Below, one piece after another: positions 55,083 through 63,645 of a stretch of 64,000 nucleotides of DNA. This DNA comes from Promethearchaeota archaeon (GTDB taxonomy: Archaea; Asgardarchaeota; Lokiarchaeia; Sigyniarchaeales; SOKP01), in NCBI GenBank assembly GCA_020343655.1, contig CP070805.1, positions 1,047,503 through 1,111,502 of the forward strand. Direction: 5' to 3'. Numbering within the stretch: position 1 is the first letter of the stretch; each line of letters opens with the position of its first letter. The notes beneath the pieces were generated by a model. The model was not told where the DNA came from, searched no databases, and worked only from the letters and a program-made list of their open reading frames with translations. The translations under genes were made by a program, and so were the position numbers.

Positions 55083-56465
55083 TTAAGAAAAATCGTTTAG
55101 GGCAAAATTAACTCTTTTAATCAATTCTGGTATTTTGTTTAGATCTATAGAACAATAAGCAATTCGAATACCATTTACATTTTCGTCTAACCTTTCAATC
55201 GGTATAACTCCTACTTTATATTTTTTTAGTAGGTGATTTGCAAATTCTGTTGCCTTAATTTTCTTAGGATTTAGATTTATAAATAGAAAAAATCCACCTG
55301 AATTAGGATCGATTGATATTTCCGGATTATTTATCGTTCCTAACTCAAAATTAATGTAATCATATCTTTCTTTAAGTAAATTTTTAACTTTATCTCGAGT
55401 ATGAACGATATGATCCATTCCTTTCTCTATAAACAAATCATGTGTGAGAACTTGGTAAAAACTGTTTGGATTTGATATTGTTGCGCGATTGAAACCTTCA
55501 AATTTATTATTTAATTCCAACTTTAAGGTTTCCAAATCTTCATAATTATCTAGCCAATGTGGTTTTATACCTAAGGTGAGAAAACCAATCCGTCCTCCGT
55601 AAATTAAGAGCTCTTTAGTAATTCCATCTAATTTAATTGGAATGACATTTTCATCTAATTGGTGTAAATCATAGAATATAGATTTATTTAATGCATTATC
55701 ACTATAGATATATGGTTCATAAGCATCATCAACTAAAACGATTATTGGTTTATTATGAGTTAGTTGACAGCTTCTTAACAGGTCAATGATTTCGGAACCC
55801 TCTTTTTTGCTAGGAACATATCCCGTTGGATTGTTTGGAAAATTCAAAAGGATTACAATTTTTTCTTGAATCTTGGCAACATCATTGATTGCAATTCTCA
55901 ATCCTTCTATATTTATCTCATTTTTTTGAAAGAATTCAAATGATCTAATTTTTGCTCCAAGAAATTTATCAATTATATTATCATAATTACTCCATCTCTT
56001 ATTTGGCATGATAATATAATCTTTTGGACTCAAAAATAGGGCACAAGCTTGAAAAATTCCATTAGTAACTCCTCCTGTTATTACAGGAGTGGTTATATAT
56101 TTTTTTAACCTAGATAATAATGAACCTTCATTTTTTTCAATGTAGAATGATTTTTTAATTATCCATTCCTTCCAGATTTCTCTTGTTTCTTGTAAACCAC
56201 CAATAGATGTATATGTAACCACTTTTTTAACAGAGAGATTAGAATATTCCTTAATATCTTTTAAATAACAAGGTAACCAATCTGAATTCCCTCCATCAAT
56301 AAAATCCTTTTCAAAACCATAAGCTGCTCCAATAGTTCCAATTAATTCTGCCTCATTTTTTGCTCTTCCAGCCCAATAAAAGATGCCATCTGGAAGAAAA
56401 ATTCGCTTACCGATTTCTGAAAAAGCATTGTACAAAGGCGTTTTTTGTATAATATCAAATTTCAT
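55083..56465 (-). CDS. PLP-dependent aminotransferase (class I/II)
   Basis: A 460-residue fold-type I aminotransferase. It shows NFPNNPTGYVP (the Asn contacting PLP, about residue 210), LVDDAYEPYIY (the Asp of the PLP pyridine, about residue 243) and the PLP lysine region DGITKELLIYGGRIGFL (about residue 285). The Ser usual before the Lys is Thr here. It is longer than average, with an N-terminal extension (FPDGIFYWAGRAKNEAELIG) found in a subset of archaeal and bacterial enzymes. The amino-acid substrate is unknown. It appears monocistronic. Confidence 0.88.
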   Translation of the reverse strand: MKFDIIQKTPLYNAFSEIGKRIFLPDGIFYWAGRAKNEAELIGTIGAAYGFEKDFIDGGNSDWLPCYLKDIKEYSNLSVKKVVTYTSIGGLQETREIWKEWIIKKSFYIEKNEGSLLSRLKKYITTPVITGGVTNGIFQACALFLSPKDYIIMPNKRWSNYDNIIDKFLGAKIRSFEFFQKNEINIEGLRIAINDVAKIQEKIVILLNFPNNPTGYVPSKKEGSEIIDLLRSCQLTHNKPIIVLVDDAYEPYIYSDNALNKSIFYDLHQLDENVIPIKLDGITKELLIYGGRIGFLTLGIKPHWLDNYEDLETLKLELNNKFEGFNRATISNPNSFYQVLTHDLFIEKGMDHIVHTRDKVKNLLKERYDYINFELGTINNPEISIDPNSGGFFLFINLNPKKIKATEFANHLLKKYKVGVIPIERLDENVNGIRIAYCSIDLNKIPELIKRVNFALNDFS

Positions 56466-56581
56466 AATAGATACAACATTTTTTAAAATAATAAAGAAAT
56501 TTATCTATGAATAAATAATTTTAGAAAGCAATTGAAATTTATTTACTGAATTTAAATATTAATAAAAATTTAAAAAAAATT

Positions 56582-57052
56582 ATGAGTAATGAAGAAAATT
56601 TAAAAGAAACTAAAAAAGAACAGATTCAAGAAAAGCCTTTTCAGAAGGGATGGAAAAACTTTGTTAATGGCATAAAGGATGGATTTGAAAACTTTCAAAA
56701 GTCTTTAGAAGAGCAATCTAAGAAGAATAAGGAAGTATGGGACGAAAATAAGGATAAAATTAATGCATTCTTTAAGGATGTTAAACAGAATTGGGACAAT
56801 AAAGTTAAAGAATGGAATACAGAAATGGAGAAAAAGAGATTAGAAACAAAAGAGCAATGGGAAGCGCATAAGGACAAGATTAGTCAAGATTTTAAGAATT
56901 GGCAAGAAAAAACACGGCAAGATTGGAAGGAGGGTGTAAAGGCATTTAGAAGAGGATTTTTTCGAGCATATCTTTGGATTTTAGCATTAATAATTCCTAT
57001 TATAGTTATTATCATAGTTATATTAGTAGTTATGCGATGGTTGTTAGGGTAA
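56582..57052 (+). CDS. Tail-anchored coiled-coil protein
   Basis: A 156-residue protein made of a charged helix with regular Trp spacing (EVWDENKDKINAFFKD, KQNWDNKVKEWNTEME, KEQWEAHKDKI). One C-terminal membrane helix (LWILALIIPIIVIIIVILVV) and a five-residue end follow. The four Trp-containing units recur about every 20 residues, suggesting an amphipathic, apolipoprotein-like helix that may lie on the membrane. No family is recognised. The LysE gene follows 20 bases downstream on the same strand. Confidence 0.65.
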   Translation: MSNEENLKETKKEQIQEKPFQKGWKNFVNGIKDGFENFQKSLEEQSKKNKEVWDENKDKINAFFKDVKQNWDNKVKEWNTEMEKKRLETKEQWEAHKDKISQDFKNWQEKTRQDWKEGVKAFRRGFFRAYLWILALIIPIIVIIIVILVVMRWLLG

Positions 57053-57072
57053 TAATTTCACCTTAAATAATT

Positions 57073-57732
57073 ATGATTGAGATATTTACAATATCCTTTT
57101 TAGTTGCTCTTACTGGTGCTTTATCTCCTGGACCAGTATTAACGTTTACAATTTATAAATCACTTAAGAGTAAAAAAGGATATTTAGCAGGTCTATTTGT
57201 TGTATTAGGTCATGCGCTTTTAGAATTTTCTTTAATTATCTTGTTATTATTAGGAACCTCCTTTTTTTTCCAAAATCTTATATTTTTAATAATAGTAGGA
57301 ATAGTTGGAGGTATTTGCTTAATAGTCTTCGGTTTTTTCACTATAAGAGAGGTGTACAAAAAACAATATGAAATAGAATTTAATGTCAATGAAAAAAAGA
57401 TAGAAGGATTTAAAGGTAATAGTTTTATTGGAGGCATTTTTTATTCATTAACTAATCCTTACTTTGTGTTTTGGTGGGCAGTTACAGGCTTGACATTAAT
57501 TATCAATTTAAAAATTTCATTTCAGAATCCATTAGGACTTTTACTGTTCTTTCTTGGACATGAGTTAGGAGATTTTGTATGGTATATCCCAATTTCTACT
57601 TTTATTTATTTTGGAGGAAAATCCTTAAATCCTAAAATTTATAAATACGCACTAATTGTTTGCGGAGCTTTTATGATAATTTTTGGCATATATTTAGTTT
57701 TTAATGTTATGTTCTTCCCTCCAAGTGTGTGA
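57073..57732 (+). CDS. LysE/RhtB-family exporter
   Basis: A 219-residue transporter with six membrane helices. The family signature is LVALTGALSPGPVLTFTIYK at residues about 10-29, followed by AGLFVVLGHALLEFSL and SLTNPYFVFWWAVTGLTLI. It exports amino acids or similar small molecules. It is in the same direction as, and 20 bases after, the tail-anchored gene, so they may be co-transcribed. The substrate cannot be predicted. Confidence 0.88.
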   Translation: MIEIFTISFLVALTGALSPGPVLTFTIYKSLKSKKGYLAGLFVVLGHALLEFSLIILLLLGTSFFFQNLIFLIIVGIVGGICLIVFGFFTIREVYKKQYEIEFNVNEKKIEGFKGNSFIGGIFYSLTNPYFVFWWAVTGLTLIINLKISFQNPLGLLLFFLGHELGDFVWYIPISTFIYFGGKSLNPKIYKYALIVCGAFMIIFGIYLVFNVMFFPPSV

Positions 57733-57925
57733 TCAAAATATCATTAGTATATTTTAAAATGATATTCTTAAAAAAGCATTGGCCTATGAGATATACACAT
57801 TGCCATACGCACAATAACGTACCCTTACATGCCTTAACTTTATTTGTAGATTAAGATTTCTCTGTAAGAGGAAATGAGGTTTCAAATTTTATTAAAATTG
57901 ATTCTTAAGAACTGAGTTATAAAAT

Positions 57926-59968
57926 TCATTCTAATTTAAAATCTTCTTCACTCTCAAACATTTCTGAATGAGGCACAAGAAAATGGTTTTGACACATTGG
58001 GCAAGAATTGTACTTAGATACCCAGTATGCTATGCACAAATAATGATATGTACTTGCACAGAAAGGGCATGTAATTACTTTATCTTTAACAAAATTGATA
58101 TTTTTATGACAGACTGTACATTGTACATCTGAATCAGAAATACCTTTTCTTATTTTCACTCGATTTGTAAGGATTTTTTCTAATTTTGAAATCTCTACTT
58201 GATAGAGACCTAAGGAGTTATTTAATTGATTGATTTTAGATTTAATCTCAGAAATCCTCTCTTTTAATTCATCTTCAGTTAACCTCTCTGATAAAAATGA
58301 TGATAATGCAAAATTAAGCGGTAGTTGCTCGAAATTTTCTGTTTGTTCAGTGATTTCAGTAATTGTTGCGAATAAAAATCCCTCTTTTTCAATTAAATCT
58401 TTAAAGCTTTTAAATAATTTATTTAAAAGAAGTGATATAAGAAATGTTAATTGTTGTCTTTTACGATTTAAGCTATCTTCCCAAAATTTTATAACCTGAT
58501 AAATATCAATATCATTTGATTTCACAGAATCTAATTTTTTATAAACTTCTTCTTTAATTTTCTGGATTTTAACGTAATAATCATTTAAAATTTCTTTGAT
58601 TCTTTTTAGTTGCGGAAATTCTTCTTTAATTATTAAAGATGCCTCATCCTCGTAGATTCTAATTAAATCATTCACTTTTGAGATTTTGTCAGATACAAAC
58701 TTTCTTACTTCAACTCTAGATTCTTCATCTTTTACAGTTTTAATAAAAGTAAGATATTCATTTTTTCTACGATAAATTTCAGAAGATACATTTGAAAATA
58801 TTTTTCTAAGTGCTAATGTAATATTTTCATAAGGTTTAAGGAAACTTTCAATATTTAATACCCAATCTTCAATTTCATTTATTAATGATGAAAAATCATC
58901 AATTTTTTGATAATAAAAATTAGCAATTTCTTCAAATTTCTCTGCTTCAATAACATCATGAATTTTCTCTTGAAATCTTTTTTCCAAGCCAACAATATAA
59001 TAATCTACTATCTTTGGTAAAACTATACTAAGTTTTTGATCTTTTAGAGGTTTTATATTAATATTCAAATCTTTTTCCTTTAAATTAAAATCCTCTATTT
59101 CAACTAAAATATCGCGTAATTTATCTTCAATTAATTGAGTAAGCAGAGGACGTATGAAATTTTTTAAATTTTGTATAACTTCTTTCCTTTCAAGTATATT
59201 TATAAATTCTTCGCCGGTATACTCTTCAAAAATATTATTTGTATATAACAGATGAAGTAAATCAAAATAAAATTTAATTTTATTCTCATCTTTAGATAGA
59301 AAATATTGATAAATTTCTTCAAAATGAAATGTTAGAAACATATCTTTTTCTTTTTTTCGTTTCCTCAAAAACTCTTCATTTAAACTTTCAATAAAAATAA
59401 AAAGATCCTTAAATTCATTCCAATTTTTTAAATTACTTGGAATATTGTTTAACTTAAAATTTAAATTCTTAATTCTATTAATTTTATTCCAAAGTAGGAT
59501 TTTATCATCAAATATACTTTCAATTTCTTTTTGAGATTGCTTTATTTTAGAGGTAAGTTTATCATTCTCATCAAGAAGAGTATCTATTATTAACAAAAAA
59601 TCGTCTAACTGTAGGTTATTTTTTGTTAATCTTCTAATATTCCTCGTATTTGAACTGAGATTCTTTAAATTATTTGAAATGAGATTTAGTTCATTTAAAA
59701 TTTCTGTTTTTAAATAAAAATAATTTGATTTTATAATGGACAATAAATAACTTTCTGTAAAATCTTTCAGATCCTCTAAATAATTCGAGTATGTATCAAA
59801 AATATCAGAAGATAGGTATAATTTTGATTTTAAATAATTATCGATAACGGAATCCTCTGTATTCCCTGATTTGAATTTATTAAGAGTAGCTTTAATTTCT
59901 AAAATCTCTTCTTTTGTAAAAGCCCGAATTTCTCTAGTCTCACCGAATGTGTTATCCGAAAAGTTCAA
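57926..59968 (-). CDS. Large helical protein with a C-terminal RING-like zinc finger
   Basis: A 680-residue protein. Residues 1 to about 610 are helical and Lys/Glu/Leu/Ile rich with extended coiled-coil stretches. Residues 613-660 are a cross-brace finger: C617 and C620 (CTVC), C634 and C637 (CPFC), H642 and C645 (TYHYLC), C656 and C659 (CPMC). That makes eight ligands in the spacing of eukaryotic RING-type domains (CPxCxxxYHxxCxxxW...CPxC). RING proteins act as ubiquitin ligases. Asgard archaea are known to carry ubiquitin systems, though no ubiquitin, E1 or E2 gene is in this window. It may act alone as an adaptor. Confidence 0.8.
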   Translation of the reverse strand: MNFSDNTFGETREIRAFTKEEILEIKATLNKFKSGNTEDSVIDNYLKSKLYLSSDIFDTYSNYLEDLKDFTESYLLSIIKSNYFYLKTEILNELNLISNNLKNLSSNTRNIRRLTKNNLQLDDFLLIIDTLLDENDKLTSKIKQSQKEIESIFDDKILLWNKINRIKNLNFKLNNIPSNLKNWNEFKDLFIFIESLNEEFLRKRKKEKDMFLTFHFEEIYQYFLSKDENKIKFYFDLLHLLYTNNIFEEYTGEEFINILERKEVIQNLKNFIRPLLTQLIEDKLRDILVEIEDFNLKEKDLNINIKPLKDQKLSIVLPKIVDYYIVGLEKRFQEKIHDVIEAEKFEEIANFYYQKIDDFSSLINEIEDWVLNIESFLKPYENITLALRKIFSNVSSEIYRRKNEYLTFIKTVKDEESRVEVRKFVSDKISKVNDLIRIYEDEASLIIKEEFPQLKRIKEILNDYYVKIQKIKEEVYKKLDSVKSNDIDIYQVIKFWEDSLNRKRQQLTFLISLLLNKLFKSFKDLIEKEGFLFATITEITEQTENFEQLPLNFALSSFLSERLTEDELKERISEIKSKINQLNNSLGLYQVEISKLEKILTNRVKIRKGISDSDVQCTVCHKNINFVKDKVITCPFCASTYHYLCIAYWVSKYNSCPMCQNHFLVPHSEMFESEEDFKLE

Positions 59969-60087
59969 TTTGATTCAACCCGTTATTAGCAAATAAGTCT
60001 TTAATAATTAGAAGCCATTAATAAAATAAATTTTTTATTTGTTAAAAAGTTATAATTTTAAAATTTAAGAAAAAGTATTGTAAAAAA

Positions 60088-60705
60088 TTATTCTCCTAAT
60101 TCTTTTATCTCAAAATATTTTTCTTCTGCTCCCTTTTCGGTAATAACTAAGAGGTCAATTCCATTTCCTGTCATCGCATCTCTTTTAATTGAATTTCTGA
60201 TTGCCTTTTCAACTAATTTTTCACCCGCCGCAATGGTCATATCAGGTTTATATTCTGCTTCTAAGATTCCAATAGACATAAGCATTCCTGTTCCTGCTGT
60301 AGCGAAATCATCTGGCATAAGAGAACCAAGAGCATCTAATGTATATAGCTTTGGTCCATCTTTATCTATTCCTGCGATTACTAAATTAGTATAAAGAGGA
60401 GCCATTTTACGTGAAAATAAATAATTCGATACTAATTTTGCCATACTTCTTGTAGAGATTCGCTCACCTGTCTCTAATTCATAGAGGTTAGCCTGTGCTC
60501 GCAAGATTCTCACTAATATTTGGAAATCCCCAATCAAACCATAAGCTGTTAAACCTATATAATCAGTAATTTTAAAGACTTTTTGAGTCGATTTATTAGT
60601 TACAGTGTAGCCCCATGTCGCTCTCCGGTCATTTCCAAGCACAACACCATCCTTACATTTGATAGCTACACCTACCGCTCCAGGAACTAATATTTCTTGA
60701 GACAA
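60088..60705 (-). CDS. psmB: Proteasome beta-type subunit lacking the catalytic threonine
   Basis: A 205-residue member of the 20S beta family: GLIGDFQILVRILRAQANLY, MAKLVSNYLFSRKMAPLYTN, FATAGTGMLMSIGILEAEY and KRDAMTGNGIDLLVIT are all beta-type. Aligned without gaps to active archaeal beta subunits through VCKDGVVLAxDRR, position 1 is Ala in PGAVGVAIKCKDG where Thr1 is required. Asp17 (GNDRR) and Lys33 (QKVF) remain. The protein is therefore predicted to be inactive, like eukaryotic beta3, which also has KCKDG-like GAV at its start. A second, active beta should exist elsewhere. PAN is at 23946. Confidence 0.88.
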   Translation of the reverse strand: MSQEILVPGAVGVAIKCKDGVVLGNDRRATWGYTVTNKSTQKVFKITDYIGLTAYGLIGDFQILVRILRAQANLYELETGERISTRSMAKLVSNYLFSRKMAPLYTNLVIAGIDKDGPKLYTLDALGSLMPDDFATAGTGMLMSIGILEAEYKPDMTIAAGEKLVEKAIRNSIKRDAMTGNGIDLLVITEKGAEEKYFEIKELGE

Positions 60706-60974
60706 CTTTCATACACTTTTTAGGATTTATTACTCAAATTAGGAACTATTTTGATAATATAAATAATTAGAATTAATTAAAATTTTTCTTTTAATTTATA
60801 AAATTATAATCTTTTATCTTTATCCTCTAAAAATAAACCTTTTTTATCCTTATTCAATATATATGATTTTCAAATATTTTATTTATCTATACGATCTCTA
60901 AATTGAAATTAATTTTTACTTCTTAATTCGATCATGTCTTAATTGATACGATCGGATAATTTATACTATCACAT
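60706..60974. other. AT-rich spacer
   Basis: This spacer between the proteasome subunit and the decayed gene pair holds only AT-rich sequence with no gene, repeat or RNA that I can identify. The promoter of the minus-strand proteasome gene should lie here. Confidence 0.5.
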
Positions 60975-61136
60975 TCAATAATGATTATTATTTTCAATTA
61001 AAAATTTTTTAATTCTCCATTAAATTATAATGAATCCAATATTAAAGAAGATTTAACCAACTTTAATATCCGAATTATTTTGATTCCATAAAAATTAATT
61101 CATCTTTTTCCAATGGTTGACCATGGTATGATCATA
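60975..61136 (-). pseudogene. Decayed paralogue A (three in-frame stops)
   Basis: Read on the minus strand from 61136, 53 codons align without a gap to the downstream copy at 61159-61443. Shared positions include YDH, MV, H, M, FxW, S, IGF, W, K and IE. Three codons of this copy are TAA (codons 14, 28 and 39), and the frame ends TGA at 60975. Upstream of YDH another TAA occurs. This is a clear pseudogene created by tandem duplication and then point mutation. The family itself is not recognised. Confidence 0.6.
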
Positions 61137-61158
61137 TAAATGTTGGTATTAATATTTG

Positions 61159-61443
61159 TTAAGGATTACTTTGTTCAATTATACTTTTATTAATTTGCCA
61201 GTAAATCATAGCGAAACCAATACAAAAAGTCTTTTTATCAAAATTAATATTTGAATAAGGGTGATACCAACAAAAACATTTCATATCTTCAATATGATCA
61301 ACCATTGCATGATCATAGATTGCGAGTAATTTTTTATAACAAAATTTTTTGTCGTGATTTTTTTTTTCATTTAACTCTTGAAACTCTTCTGATTCGCCAT
61401 AACATTTAAATAACCCTTCAGATATTATATTATCTAAGAAACT
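61159..61443 (-). pseudogene. Paralogue B, open frame without a start codon
   Basis: Ninety-four codons are open between TAA at 61444-61446 and TAA at 61159-61161. The reading contains EEFQELNEKKNHDKKF, AIYDHAMVDHIEDMK, CFCWYHPYSNINF and IGFAMIYWQINKSII. No ATG, GTG or TTG occurs before the Met of HAMVDH (61305), so the N terminus is missing or shifted. The related copy A next to it is plainly decayed. I take this copy as a truncated gene. The cysteine-tryptophan core (FCxGxW-like) matches no family I know. Confidence 0.45.
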
Positions 61444-61505
61444 TTACTATTAACATCTAAAAAAATTAAAAACCTAAATTTTTAAAAATTTGAGTTAAAA
61501 AAATT

Positions 61506-61510
61506 GGAGG
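61506..61510 (+). promoter_or_regulatory. Ribosome-binding site of the histone gene
   Basis: GGAGG lies 8 bases before the ATG at 61519, one of the strongest Shine-Dalgarno matches in the window. It fits high expression of a chromatin protein. Confidence 0.6.
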
Positions 61511-61518
61511 AATAAAAA

Positions 61519-61737
61519 ATGGCAAAAAAGAAACATTCTTTCGCATGGAGCCCAATTCGTCGATTAATGAAACAACAAGGAGCCTCAATTGTCGCCCGAA
61601 ATGCAGTTGATTTATTGATTGATCATTTAGAAAAAACTGCTTCCGCTTTAACAGAACAAGCAAGAACTTTCACAATGCATGCGAATAGGAAGAAAATCAC
61701 CAAGAATGACTTACTTCTTTCTATTAAATACAAATAG
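61519..61737 (+). CDS. Archaeal histone
   Basis: A 72-residue histone-fold protein that wraps DNA as dimers or longer polymers. The first helix and loop are AWSPIRRLMKQQGASIVARN, the central helix is AVDLLIDHLEKTASALTEQA, and the loop plus third helix is FTMHANRKKITKNDLLLSIK. The DNA-contacting RKKIT loop and a basic N-terminal stub (AKKKHS) are present. There is no long N-terminal tail. A strong ribosome-binding site lies upstream and a T-rich terminator downstream. Confidence 0.95.
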   Translation: MAKKKHSFAWSPIRRLMKQQGASIVARNAVDLLIDHLEKTASALTEQARTFTMHANRKKITKNDLLLSIKYK

Positions 61738-61770
61738 AGAAGTCTAAAAAGTTTTAAAAATAATTTTTAA

Positions 61771-61804
61771 CTATTTTTCTTTTTTTTCCTTTTTTCTCTT
61801 TCTT
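61771..61804 (+). terminator. T-rich terminator after the histone gene
   Basis: About 34 bases, nearly all T or C with several runs of five to eight T bases, start 34 bases after the histone stop codon. No hairpin is needed for archaeal termination. Confidence 0.5.
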
Positions 61805-61852
61805 TAGATTTTAAAAAGTGATAAAGTTATTTGTATTACGCTTTATATCATT

Positions 61853-63475
61853 TTAGAAATATTTCTTAATAAATTCTAAGCGAGCTAGTTCAGGATTTTC
61901 TTTATTTTTCAGAATATATTCTTCAAATTTCTTATAAAGTTCAAGCATATCATCGTATAAATCTTTAAATTCCTTTTGTGGTTTAATAACAATACTTTTG
62001 TGAATATCTATGAATTTATTTACGATTTCATTCCAACTATTTATTTTATTTTTAGAATCATTATAAGATTTTGCCGCTCTAAATGCTGCACCTAAAGCTG
62101 CTGAATCTGTAAAATCAAACATGCGAACTTTAGTGTTGAATATATTCGCTAATACTTGAAGAATGTCTTTATTTGTAGAGGCCCCTCCAGTGGCGTAAAT
62201 TTCTTTAGGTTTTTCTCTAATCCATTCCGAATGAAGCCTCATAGATAAAAATTGTGCTTCAATTAAGCCTCTCACATTCCCCTCTACGTCGATATCATCG
62301 AAGCCAAATCGATAAACATGTGGTTCTAAGACATGTGGAACAATTTCTGGAAAAAAGTAGGGAAACATTAATTTTCCATTATTTCCTGGTGGTGTTTTAT
62401 TCAAAATTTCAGAAAATTTCTCCCAATTCAGATTAAATTTATCTTTTATTCTTTCTCTTGCTAAAGAACCATTTTTATAACAAATTAAACTCATATAATC
62501 ACCTGTTGGTGCTGCAAAAACATGTCCTTCTCCTTTATAATCAAGATTTAAATCCTTTAAAAAGCTGAAATAAGTATCGCTAGTACCCAGACTTATTGCC
62601 ACTTTCCCTTTTTCAACTAATCCAACGCCTATAAGGCTATTTGGGTTATCACCTGACCAAGCTAATAGATGAGTATCAGGATTAAATCCAAATTTTTTTA
62701 TGAAATATGATGATAGCTTTCCAATAAATTTATAGGGTGCTGTAAGCAAAGGCAACTTTTTTTTTAAGTTAGGAGCAGTTGCTTCTAAAGCGTTATCATC
62801 CCATTGCTTAGTTTTTATGTTCATTAAATTCATGCCAGCTCCATCTCCATGATCAATTGGTGCATTTTTTCCTAATAAAATTGAAGCCATGAATGAGCTA
62901 ACTAGATGGATAATTGAAGTTTGATTATATCCCTCAGGTTGTTCTTCGTAAAACTTTCTTATTTGTGGACCTGAAAAGCGTTCAATAGTGTTTGACCCTA
63001 ATAATTCTATCGTATATTTTAATCCTCCTAATTTCTCCCGAATTTCATTGCATTGTTTAGTCGTACTCGAATCCATCCAAATTGGGCTTGTATGCCGAGA
63101 ATATGAGTTCTTTAATTGAGATGCTAGACTCTGACTCGTATTTAATTGTTTTAGGTTCCTTTCAAATTTATCATTTAAATATACTGTTCCATGTTGTTGT
63201 CCTGAACCTGAAATTGCCTTAATTTCATTAAGTGATATCTCAGCATCCCTCATTTTTTCAAAAAGTAATTCTAACGCCTCTACCCACATAAGAGGATATG
63301 AATGTATAACTCTTTCATTATCTAAAATTACAACTCCATTTTGAGTATTATAATGTAGTAATTCTTTATCAAAAATGATACTATTCCTATGAATCACTTT
63401 CTCTAAAGTAAAATCAATTAAAATTGCGGTAAAACTCTGTGTTGAACAATCTAATCCAAGAAATAAATTTTGCAT
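61853..63475 (-). CDS. FGGY-family carbohydrate kinase, xylulokinase-like
   Basis: A 540-residue sugar kinase. It begins FLGLDCSTQSFTAILID (phosphate-binding strand loop), has ISGSGQQHGTVYLN (a xylulokinase-type xGQQHG motif), SPIWMDSSTTKQC, the ATP-site block AWSGDNPNSLIGVGLVEKGK with the following SLGTSD, and the late YATGGASTNKDILQVLANIF. The long form with GSGQQHG and GDGAGMN resembles eukaryotic xylulokinase more than glycerol kinase. It would make xylulose 5-phosphate, joining the pentose pool that Fae-Hps also feeds. It appears monocistronic. Confidence 0.87.
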   Translation of the reverse strand: MQNLFLGLDCSTQSFTAILIDFTLEKVIHRNSIIFDKELLHYNTQNGVVILDNERVIHSYPLMWVEALELLFEKMRDAEISLNEIKAISGSGQQHGTVYLNDKFERNLKQLNTSQSLASQLKNSYSRHTSPIWMDSSTTKQCNEIREKLGGLKYTIELLGSNTIERFSGPQIRKFYEEQPEGYNQTSIIHLVSSFMASILLGKNAPIDHGDGAGMNLMNIKTKQWDDNALEATAPNLKKKLPLLTAPYKFIGKLSSYFIKKFGFNPDTHLLAWSGDNPNSLIGVGLVEKGKVAISLGTSDTYFSFLKDLNLDYKGEGHVFAAPTGDYMSLICYKNGSLARERIKDKFNLNWEKFSEILNKTPPGNNGKLMFPYFFPEIVPHVLEPHVYRFGFDDIDVEGNVRGLIEAQFLSMRLHSEWIREKPKEIYATGGASTNKDILQVLANIFNTKVRMFDFTDSAALGAAFRAAKSYNDSKNKINSWNEIVNKFIDIHKSIVIKPQKEFKDLYDDMLELYKKFEEYILKNKENPELARLEFIKKYF

Positions 63476-63645
63476 TAAATATTTCCCAAAAATCCAAGTA
63501 ATTAATGTACTAAAATCTAAATGAATTCTTGATATAGAATATTCCTATTTATTAGAAGATTAATATCAAAATACTTAATTCAATTTAATTTCGATTTTAA
63601 AATTCCTTGTTTAGAACTAAAAAGGAATAGAAAAAAAGGTTTTTA

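Noticed and set aside
60088-60705. Assignment of the proteasome gene as an alpha subunit because of its IKCKDG start
   Set aside because: There is no alpha-type N-terminal helix (YDxAxxxFSPxGxLxQVEYA), and the remaining blocks are beta-type.
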